52,001 nt of DNA from Bremia lactucae (Eukaryota; Oomycota; Peronosporomycetes; Peronosporales; Peronosporaceae). The stretch spans positions 5,260,004-5,312,004 of the forward strand of contig NC_090613.1 of NCBI RefSeq assembly GCF_004359215.1, read 5' to 3'. This document shows, piece by piece, positions 9,871 to 18,420 of the stretch (positions are counted from its first letter, which is position 1; each line of letters opens with the position of its first letter). Below the pieces are notes generated by a model that saw nothing but the letters and a program-made list of their open reading frames with translations, had not been told where the DNA came from and ran no database searches. The translations under genes were made by a program, and so were the position numbers.

Positions 9871-10398
9871 ATGATGTTGATTGGTCAGAACCATCATTTT
9901 AAATTCCATCGCATGAAGAATAAACTCATGCGGGGTGTTGATAGTGCTGCGCCTTCGGCTGCGGTTCGTGCAGCCGCGGGTGACGCACTGTTAACTCTTG
10001 TGGCAGACGGAACGTCTGCCGTAGTATCTTCCACTCGCACAACACTAGATGTTGCGAGTGCACGTGGTGATTCACCACGTGAATACGACCCCTCTTTGGA
10101 GGTCGACTACGAATGCGAGTCGGACGAAATGGCCGACTTGGGGAGATTAGAACAGTCGCCTGATAAACGTCAGGCGGCTGACTATGAACCTTCGAATGAG
10201 AGGGCATATTCTGATAGACGAGTTAATAGTCTATTTGGATCTGACGATGAGGATGATCCCTCATCGCCCGTTCCGTCTCCCCTACGGTCATCTGCACGTG
10301 TTTCTGTGCAAGGTGATGACGATGGCGTAAGCCATCGTAAGAAAAGTTCTTGTGGCACCCCTGCTTCAGTAAGTGATTGTCGTTTAAGGGAGGGGCGA
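9871..10398 (+). CDS. Antisense frame copy (aORF-3) in an inverted element tail
   Basis: ATG 9871 begins MMLIGQNHHFKFHRM, matching the starts at 46962 and 51671. The frame continues through an Ala-rich part, DPSLEVDYECES, SDDEDDPSSPVPSP and GDDDGVSH at about 10330. There it leaves the shared sequence at a hairpin (GATGGC GTAA GCCATC, 10323-10338) and runs on into LTR-B, stopping at 10449. In intact context (51594-52001) this sequence lies between a minus-strand polypurine tract and the chromodomain, so it is antisense to its element. Here it has been joined, in the opposite sense, to a plus-strand polypurine tract (about 10383-10398) and LTR. Frame without internal stop; function unknown. Confidence 0.4.
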
Positions 10399-10850
10399 TG
10401 TAACAGGGTGCATCGCTACATGAAACTATCACATAAAGGTTGCTATTAATATATTATCTAAAAGGTAGATAATATTTGGAGGATATTACTTTAAATAGTA
10501 ATGTTTAGAATTCTTATCCATAAATAGGTATAGACCATTATATCTATTTATTCCGCAAACTAATCAGCTGTAGATGTAAACAAAAGAGAAAGACAGATAA
10601 GAGAAGAGAAGAATTCAATTGCATGTTTAGTATTAGTTTATAATCAAGTTAGCATTTACAAGATAGATAGAAGAGAAACTTAATTATATTAATACATTTT
10701 TAGTTAACCCTCTTTAAGCTAGTTGTCTTAAAGAGAAGTCTTCCTCTGCACGTACTAGTGTACGTGAAATAACGTAAGGCACCACTCGCAACTGAAGAAG
10801 TGCGAAGTGGACTTGTACTGAAGCAGTACAAGTCGTAGTGCACCGTTACA
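10399..10850 (+). repeat. LTR-B copy 1, complete (452 bp)
   Basis: Starts TGTAACAGGG directly after the purine tract AAGGGAGGGGCGA, and ends CACCGTTACA. Both ends are therefore related by inversion (TGTAAC/GTTACA). Full-length relative at 51143-51593 (reverse), deleted copy at 46524-46884 (reverse), 3' end at 14966-15050. Contains a stem ACTTGTACTG-AAG-CAGTACAAGT at about 10811-10833 and the stem at 10781-10810 that covaries between copies. It is inserted in an LTR-A gag, since gag sequence begins immediately to the right. Confidence 0.85.
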
Positions 10851-11285
10851 AGCCTGGCCAGGGCTTGTTCACCAAGTCCTTGCGCCATAAGCCCTGCTAC
10901 CTCCCGATGATGTTCAGAGGGGTGGAAAACGAGCCTAATTGGTATTGAGGCTCATCCTCACGTACACATGCAGAGATGCGGGTCGTGGAGAGGATTTCAA
11001 GTGCTACCAAGTGTAGGCGGGCACGTCTTAATGCGACCACGCTCTACTAAGGCACACACCCTGGAACAGCGAGGAAGCGGTTAGTTCGTCACTCTTGTTT
11101 GCCGTGAGGTAGTTGTGGTGGGCGCCTTAGCGACCTTACCCAACGAACTATAAGCCGTAGACTTAGTGACGTCACGGGAGCGGTAAATCGGCTCCACATG
11201 CGCACTTACGTTCTAGGGAGTAATTTTCAGACGGATATATATTCAATCGTATTAAAATATAAATACCTACTTTTACCAATCATAT
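10851..11285 (-). mobile_element. LTR-A element start: gag 5' end plus truncated LTR (minus strand)
   Basis: Minus-strand gag start MAQGLGEQALAR at 10888 is cut after ~12 codons by LTR-B. Upstream lie the leader and an LTR-A match from ~10945 to ~11285 (TACCAAGTGTAGGCGGGCACG, then GCGGTAAATCGGCTCC). The distal ~270 bp of the LTR is missing. This gives a clear order of events: LTR-A element first, LTR-B insertion second. Confidence 0.75.
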
Positions 11286-12293
11286 TCTAAATGTTATTAT
11301 TCCGACTATTTAAGCAATAAAAAACAAAATTGACAAAATTGTTGCAGGTTGTTTTTACCAAAACAATAGAGGCTGTCGCAGGTAGTGTTGCGTAAAGACC
11401 GTACCTTAAAAGAATTATAAAGTGTTGCGTATATACCCATGAAAACCCAATCACATGTGCAATACCTCAACACATTTTTCTTCGACCGAAATATTTGTAA
11501 AGCTGAAGTCGTAATAATTCAATCAATGAATGAGACAGTGTAGGGTTGGTAGTCTGTTTCTAACCTGACGTTCATTGTTGATCTTCCAAGCTATTCTTCA
11601 GCAAACAGGCAAACTTGAAAAGCTTCCGTAGCACTTGCCTCAATTTTGGTATAGAGCTATGTAGCTTTTGGCAATCAAGGCAGTGTCCATCGACCAGCAA
11701 ACACATACTTAAGAGCAATTCCGCTAACATTCTTCGATGTTTCGCTTACCTCATTTCATACCGTATGGAGGATAACGTGGATAGCATTCGAGATTTCGCA
11801 CCGAATAGTTTATCGTTTTAAGCAGGTCTGTGTCGAAGACCATGAGCAAAAGCAACAGCTCGTGCAGAGACCCTGTCTTATGTGTACTTGCTGGCCCTTT
11901 GCCGCCATCTGCATACTAAGACGAGCATAAATAAATGGTTTTAGGCAAGGGCTTCAAACATGTTTTGCCTCGCGTCGTGAATTTACTCGAACCTACAGGG
12001 GTTAAAGGAAGATTTGAAGTCTGGCCGCTACGCCCATTATAACCGGAACGAAATCCGGATAACGCGCCAATGCAGTGTAGATAATGCTCCACAGCAATCA
12101 GTTTTCGTCAAGACAAGCCCATGTGTCTGACTTCGACCCGATAAAGCGATTAAAAGCTTTAATCATTTTTTTACATGTACATTTATTTCTTATAGTTCCT
12201 TTAATCTTTGCTTGCTTCATAAATATCTGCGTAATCCCGTGAGGGAATTTCAACTAAGCAGCGCTGGCTATAGTCATTGTATAGATAGGCTTG
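11286..12293. other. Intergenic DNA, no gene recognised
   Basis: Only short open frames (longest a 68-codon plus frame from 11615 without family features). The downstream part would hold the 3' region of the RING gene. No LTR match seen. Confidence 0.4.
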
Positions 12294-13126
12294 CTATGAA
12301 AGCCCTACTGCTGAAGCAAGACAGTCCACCTCGGAGAACGCCTCTCCTGAAGAAGGGTCAAGCAACCACGCGCTAAGTTCGCACGGAAAGTCCCGGTCGT
12401 CTCTCTCAGTCATCACTTTAACGAGTGTGACGTTCACGATAGCAACCACAACCTGCTTGCCGATATCAAGAGCCAAAATTTGGAACTTCGGCATCTTACT
12501 CTGCTCGTCAGTCAAGACCATGGATGTTTTTAACTTTTGCACGGCATATTTTCCCGTGAACGCCTTCGGAAATTGGAATCGGCACACAGGGCATGTGCTT
12601 CGATTCTGTAGCCATGACGTGATACAGGGGTAATGAAATAAGTGGCTACAGGGAAGCGCTACGAGACCATCGCACGGTCTCTCACTCATACAGATAATAC
12701 ACTCGTTACCATTTGTCACATCGACGGTTTCTTGTCCTTGGAGCTCGTCCAAGATGGCCTGGTCGGCGGGTGATGATACCTTTAGGCAAGGTGAGATAAA
12801 GCGCATCATGAAGCGAACCCAAGTTGTGGACCGAAACCTTTCAAGCACATCGCGTGTAATGGCATTAGCAGGCGCATGGTATTGGACTTCCACGCGGACA
12901 GTAATGTCCATAGGGAGGGACGCGTTTGGTAAGTGTAAGATGGTCTGGATTGGACAATCGAATTGTGAGGCACGCGATGGTCAAATGTAAAGAAAAGCCA
13001 GCAACCGATCAGCACCCATTGCGCGACGGAGCCGGCAGACTGGTATTTTATTTCTACGTCGACCAGAGAAGCAGTTTCGAAAGAACAGATTTTAACCCGC
13101 GCAGAAGAGTGGGATCCAATCAGTAA
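12294..13126 (-). CDS. RING-H2 finger protein (probable E3 ubiquitin ligase)
   Basis: Main exon 12944-12294. From the in-frame ATG at 12911 it gives 205 residues with a canonical RING-H2 at 71-110 ([30 protein letters not shown]; Cys3-His2-Cys3 ligands in order). RING-H2 proteins recruit E2 enzymes and transfer ubiquitin. Sequence 5' of the ATG stays protein-like ([10 protein letters not shown]), so I infer an upstream exon ending at 13016 ([18 protein letters not shown] at 13015, AG at 12945-12946, phase 0), open back to ~13126. The true start is not found. No membrane segment is obvious. Substrate unknown. Confidence 0.8.
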
Positions 13127-13130
13127 TGCT

Positions 13131-13715
13131 GTAGTACTTGATTCTGGGCCATGCTAGAACTGCATTCAGCCTCACTCGCGTGTACTTAGCTGGTTGATTC
13201 GACGAAAGAGCCATAATTAACAGCTACAACTGTCGATTTGCGGTCGCTTTAGACTACCGCTAAAGTGATCTCGTGCCTTTTTTAAATCACATGATCGTTT
13301 TTTGCAATCTGCCGAAATGAGAATGAGATTTACTTGAGAAAATAAATGCAAAAGTTTAGTGACGTCCTTAGCGTCCACCAGATAGCATAATTTAAATCTC
13401 TTTTCGTAATTTACATGGGCTAAGTAATTTTCAATTGCGTGTATGTGTCGTACCTTAGCTGGCATACATTAGTCCAGTCTATGCAAGTAGCCTGAATTCT
13501 TATGACTAAAATCAGCTTTTGCGCGCCGACAGCTGGATCGAGCGATCGTTTGGTCAAAGCAATCTACAGTATGCTATCGACCATTTGCTTTTGAATGGAG
13601 GATGCGTACTACTAATTAATACAAAGTCATAGCCATCTAACAAGTTCAAGCTTCTTTTGTCAGGAAAGACATTTCTACTCAAACACAAGTTAAGTGCCTA
13701 AAGATAAGTAATAGA
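13131..13715. other. Intergenic DNA, no gene recognised
   Basis: One 82-codon minus frame (13465-13217) of no known family. It may include the 5' end of the RING gene. Nothing else supported. Confidence 0.4.
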
Positions 13716-14126
13716 CTTAGTGCTGTCATAGCATCGACTTTGCTAAACACTGTAAGAATGCGAAGCTTGACATGCATTATGCTTCAAAATTTGCACAAGG
13801 TGATTCTTATGTTAAAGCAATCGTGTTAATGCATTGGATAACGCGGAATTTGGCAAGGTGATCAGAAAGGCTTCGAGCAAAGACAGTTACGACCACTGAC
13901 GCTGGACGATTTGCTGCGTATTTGAAAAATGACGAGGCCAAAAATGTACGATTTTTTTGAGTTTAAAATTAATATAGTGCTTGCTAAACATTTTTGTGGT
14001 CCTCGCGAAGATTCGTCTCTAAAATGATTAACAAACTAAATTCTTTATTCGTAGTAATTTATTGAAACTTAATCAAATCGAACATTTATCTTGTTTACCC
14101 TAATCTCTTTTGGCCACTGCTATATG
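13716..14126. repeat. Left copy of a ~410-bp direct duplication
   Basis: Begins CTTAGTGCTG and ends CTGCTATATG right at the LTR-A start (14127). The second copy is 15051-15458. They differ at roughly ten single positions (e.g. GTGTTAATGC against GTGATAATGC). It contains no recognised gene. Confidence 0.9.
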
Positions 14127-14745
14127 TGTAACGGGCTAGAGTTGCCCTAATGTTACACAGTCCCCATTAAGTACATTTGGTACTTAAGGGGATGGTCAAT
14201 TACTAAATAATAGTAATTAGACCCAACACTCGGGTGTGGTGCACATTTGTGACCAACCCTTGTGGATGTGATGCACATGGGTGCATTCACATTAGGAGGG
14301 ATGACGGCTAGCGTCATCCGTTACGCGAGGTATTTAGCAAGATACGCGCGCAATACAGTTAAGTGTTATCTTTAGAGATGATGTTTTGATTGGTAAAAAT
14401 AGGTATTTATGTTTAACGCGATTAAATATAAATCAGTCTGAAAACTACTTTCTACTTAGTAAGTGCGCACGAGGAGCCGAATTACCGCTCCCGTGCCGAC
14501 ACTTTTCTGGAGTGCTTAGTCCGTTGGGTGAGGTCGCTAAGACGCTTACCACAACCTCACTGCACGCTAGAATAGACGGTCAAACCGTTCCTCGCTGTGT
14601 TAGGCTGTGTGCTTAAGTAGAGCGTGGCCGCATTAATACGTTTCCGTTTACACTTGGTCGCACTAGAAATCCTTCCTACGACCCGCATCTCTGCGTGTGT
14701 ACGTGAGGATAAGCCTCAAAATCGATTTGGCTCATTCTTTTCACC
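14127..14745 (+). repeat. LTR-A copy 4 (5' LTR and leader)
   Basis: Starts TGTAACGGGCTAGAG, nearly identical to the copy at 435 over its first part, and continues past it to CATCTCTGCGTGTGTACGTGAGG (about 14690-14710), which is present also in the 7330 and 10945 copies. The boundary with the leader is approximate. gag follows. Confidence 0.8.
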
Positions 14746-14777
14746 TCTCTGAACATCGTCGGGAGGTGACAGGGCAT

Positions 14778-14865
14778 ATGGCGCAGGGACTTGCTCAACA
14801 AGCCCTGGCCAGGCACCTGGGCAGTCCTCCTGAGCAACATGTTGCTCAGTTGGAGCAGTTTGACG
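14778..14865 (+). pseudogene. LTR-A gag N-terminus, cut by gap
   Basis: ATG 14778: MAQGLAQQALARHLGSPPEQ, colinear with the minus-strand gag at 7284. Runs into the 100-N gap at 14866. The palindrome at 14831-14848 is the same as at 7217-7234. Confidence 0.8.
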
Positions 14866-14965
14866 NNNNNNNNNNNNNNNNNNNNNNNNNNNNNNNNNNN
14901 NNNNNNNNNNNNNNNNNNNNNNNNNNNNNNNNNNNNNNNNNNNNNNNNNNNNNNNNNNNNNNNNN
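14866..14965. other. Assembly gap (100 N)
   Basis: Exactly 100 N. LTR-A gag on the left, LTR-B 3' end on the right. Confidence 0.99.
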
Positions 14966-15050
14966 TACTTAACGAGAGGCACCACTCACATCTAAAGCAG
15001 TGTGAAGTGGACTTGTACTGAAACAGTACAAGTCGCAGTGCCCCGTTACA
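14966..15050 (+). repeat. LTR-B 3' end
   Basis: Last ~85 bp of LTR-B, ending GTGCCCCGTTACA at 15050. The stem ACTCACA...TGTGAAGT (14984-15008) is the covarying partner of the stem at 10784-10808. The right duplication copy starts at the next base. Confidence 0.85.
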
Positions 15051-15458
15051 CTTAGTGCTGTCATAGCATCGACTTTGCTAAACACTGTAAGAATGCGAAG
15101 CTTGACATGCATTATGCTTCAAAATTTGCACAAGGTGATTCTTATGTTAAAGCAATCGTGATAATGCATTGGATAACGCGGAATTTGGCAAGGTGATCAG
15201 AAAGTCTTCGAGCAAAGACAGTTACGACCACTGACGCTGGACGATTTGCTGCGTATTTGAGAATTGACGAGGCCAAAAATGTAAGATTTTTTGAGTTTAA
15301 AATTAATAAAGTGCTTGCTAAACATTTTTGTGGTCCTCGCGAAGATTCGTCTTTAAAATGATTAACAAACTAAATTCTTTATTCGTAGTAATTTATTCAA
15401 ACTTAATCAAATCGAACATTTATCTTGTTTACCCTAATCTGTTTTGACCACTGCTATA
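15051..15458. repeat. Right copy of the ~410-bp direct duplication
   Basis: Homologous to 13716-14126 over its full length at roughly 97 percent by eye. It starts exactly after the LTR-B end and is followed by TGTAACCCCCCC, whereas the left copy is followed by TGTAACGGGC (LTR-A). Confidence 0.9.
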
Positions 15459-15485
15459 TGTAACCCCCCCGCGATGTAAAGCCAA

Positions 15486-17085
15486 TCATAACGCGTAAAA
15501 ATATGAATGCACCCCCGTTCCACTTATTTCTGCTGAGTCGGGCTCAAAATTAATGTTTTTAACATTAGAATTTATTAAGTCAGACATTCCAATGTCTAGG
15601 GCACTGGCAGACTCATTCAATGATCCGCGCCAATAGCGCTTTTGTTGCCTAGCGAAGGTGGGTTCATGACTCTCCAAAACTTTGCTAGGAACATTGCGCG
15701 TGGCGCCTAAGGTCTTAGACCTCCAATCGATCCATGGCTTATGGTGTTCTAACCAGGCTATACCAAGGATGAGATTATATCTCGCAACCAAATCAAGGAC
15801 GAGACAGCGTTCCATACTGTCAAAGTCCAAAAACTTTATACCTAAGTTCAATGGAACTTTGGGAACAGTGACACGAGTCCCAGTCGCTAAGCGAACAGTG
15901 ATTGTATCACGTTCATGCGCTCTAAGAGCCTCAACGTATTGTTGACTTCCTTCAAGGGAGAGGCGTCAAGCATAATTGCAAGACGCTTCTGAGTCAATTA
16001 AAATTGACCACGGCTTGTCAAAGCCCTTTACAGTCGCTTGAGCGACTAGCAATCCAGGCTTGTTTTCTCGCCCCGTGCCATTGAGCAGCGAGCTAATTGG
16101 GGCTAGGTTATGTTAAGTACAATCTTTTGCTCAATTCGGTTCAGATTTAGATTATCACCTCCTTGAGCTTCAACAGAGCCTAAGTCTTCCCCAGTAGGGC
16201 GCCCCGCACGTATTGGGTATCGACGTTTTCCCGCACCGTACCAGATCTCTGGTAGAGGTCGGAGTTGGAGCTCTATCGAGCTTTACGCGAATTTTGAAGA
16301 GGGCAGGCAAGGCGTAAATGTTTCGTGCTTCCGCACATATAACATCTACGGATGGTCTTACGCTATTCCACAGCTTGAAGAGCCTCTTCTTCTTCCTCAG
16401 CGAGGCTTAAATTCATAGGATCCGCTCTATTAGACGGAACTCATGTGCTCGAAGAGCTTGTTCGGGAGACAGGCGTGCTAACGCGAGCAGACTTAAAGTC
16501 AAACTCAGCGCGTAGCGCTATGGTAACTGCCTCTTCGAACGTAGCCGGATGAGATCGGAACAATTCCGTCCGGGCAACGCCCTCGGAGACCCCTCATAAA
16601 GATGGTCACTACAACTGCTTCTTGCACCGGGTCTTGATACATAGATGCAATGAGAGTTCTCAACTCCTGGACAAAGCCCCCTAGGGTTCTTTTACCTGTC
16701 GAGTCGCTAGGAGCCGTGCTCGCATGCGAAAAGCCTGATCAGGTGGTGCAAACGCTGGTCATTTGCTGTTTCAGCGAATCTTATGAAGGAAAAGCGTCGT
16801 TTATGGACGTGCTGCACGATAATTCCCACTCTATAGCTCTACCTCCAAGTTTGGAAATGGCCATAGCCACCTTTTGCCGTTCTGTTAAGAACAAGGCGGA
16901 ATCAATGGACATTTCCATCTGCTTAATCCAAAAAGGGAGATTCTCTCCCTTTTTCCCCTCAAATGTTTTCACATTTACAGTTAGAAAGCGAGCCCTCGGC
17001 TCTGAGTCAGGTACAGAGATGTACCGGGTTGGCATAGATGCCGCTAAATGGCACATGCTTGATAAAGTTGACCTTGATGGTAAGG
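15486..17085 (-). pseudogene. Ty3/gypsy gag-protease remnant, third family (minus)
   Basis: Minus-strand gag body: [20 protein letters not shown] near 16960-16900 and [15 protein letters not shown] near 16860-16815. It continues in another frame (ELRTLIASMYQDPVQEAVVV, 16665-16600; TFEEAVTIALRAEFDF, about 16540-16490), then a zinc knuckle (CYMCGSTKHLRLACP, about 16350-16300), then the retropepsin C-terminal part (NLILGIAWLEHHKPWIDW, about 15775-15720). Frame changes and stops are frequent. Coding for protease ends at 15486. No reverse transcriptase follows to the left, so the element is truncated there. Confidence 0.8.
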
Positions 17086-17658
17086 AGGCATCCTTGATCA
17101 TTCCACTCGCAACCATGTTCGGCAACACGTCATTTAAAGCGTGGCCCATTCGCGCATGTAAGTTGAACTTGTTGTTCGAAGTCGCTGAATTGGCAGATCG
17201 TTGTGGTGTCCGAAGCCAGTAAAGACCGTCGACGAGATTAGCCGTCGCCACCACTTGCTTGGAGCTTTTTCTTTCGATATTCATTCGAGCTTCGTCAAAG
17301 ACCACTTGAAAACGTCCACTTTAATGTATCTGCGGAACAGAAAGTAGATACTTGCTCATCTTGGGCGCTATAGCGCATCTTTAATCTCAATTTCGCGTAC
17401 GTCACCGTTAGGTAGAACTATACGCTCAACAGTTGATCCCACGCCCATAATCGCTGTCTTGTTGCCGTCAGCTACCAAAAGCTCGCCTTGGTCTTGCTCG
17501 TCCAGTGATGAAAACTTCGAACTTATCGTAACAGATCCTGTACCTGACCGATCACCTGAAAGTGGAAGTGGACGTGTGACTTGCGGGTATGGCGGTATGG
17601 AAGTAGGGGTATGCTTACAAAAAGGGATGAAATAGGGGAGAGTTACGCTTGGAGACAA
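17086..17658 (-). pseudogene. Ty1/copia protease to pre-integrase fragment
   Basis: Minus strand: LLVADGNKTAIMGVGSTVER and IVLPNGDVREIEIKDAL (about 17500-17370) are copia protease-region sequence. [12 protein letters not shown] and [19 protein letters not shown] (about 17240-17110) are the GAG-pre-integrase zinc motif. A stop and frame change lie at ~17310-17370. At ~17086 the frame passes without interruption into the gypsy gag to its left, creating an in-frame copia/gypsy chimera (17305-16781). Confidence 0.75.
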
Positions 17659-18420
17659 AATTTTAATATTAAAGGTGTGTCCGTAGCATAAATTTAGTGT
17701 GTCCGCAGCGGTTCTCTATTTTATTTATAATCTATTTTAGCGTTTTTAGCTACTGACTTAGTCATGAATTGATGCTGTCACTTTTCGAGAATGGATTATA
17801 ACGGGTTGTCCATTTCATAAATATTATTACCTATAAGAGAAAAAAAATAGAATTATTGTCGTTCTAAACATTTCCCATGTACCATATACAGTGGTTTTGT
17901 AGCGGCAATGTGACAGCTCTACGCAGACTGATTTAATTCTTTAAGCAACCCCGCCTATCGCTGCTAGACGCGCGAAGGGGCGGTGAGCAATGACTCGTTA
18001 TAAATACTAAAATTAATATATTAAGTCAGTTAAGAAGATTGCAATACGTAGGAACTTAATTATTGTCATACAGTTTTACCTTTTCCCTATATTAAGTCTA
18101 CCTTAGTATTGACCTTTAGTTGACAAGAATTATCAGCAACTTTTAACCCTTCCTCTCCACATCGTGAACGAGAAGTATTTGCGCTTTTTCCTTCACTGTT
18201 AGTGTATGTTAGCTAGTACTGAGTCACTCACTACTAGTGAAAGATGCCTCGCTATACCTAATTGCACTTCATTGTTCGTATAACGACGGCATAGGCACCA
18301 TTCAAAATTAAAATGCTGGATGAAGAAGGAGAGAGCTTGTGAAGCCCTCACAGAAGGCTCTCACGCAATGCGTGAGAAGTTCATGACCTCGAATTGAAAG
18401 CAAATAAAAGTATAAGTTCG
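17659..18420 (+). repeat. AT-rich region with probable LTR of the fourth gypsy family
   Basis: The part from about 18000 to 18170 (ACCTTTAGTTGACAAG..., CTTCCTCTCCACATCGT) resembles 49860-49990 (GCCTTTAGTAGCTAATAC..., CTTCCTCTGCACGTCGT), which lies downstream of the same family's chromodomain. It precedes gag in the same orientation, so it is a likely 5' LTR. Ends not determined. A stem TCTCACGC-AAT-GCGTGAGA lies at about 18359-18377. Confidence 0.5.

Noticed and set aside
9000..10340. CRISPR-like or tandem repeat array
   Set aside because: The hairpins are all different in sequence and there is no repeated unit or spacer pattern; this is eukaryotic nuclear DNA.
10723..10888. 62-codon minus-strand frame across the LTR-B end
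   Set aside because: Only its first ~12 codons are LTR-A gag; the rest is LTR-B translated by chance.
16650..17222. 190-codon plus-strand frame
   Set aside because: It is the complement of the recognisable gypsy gag and copia frames on the minus strand.
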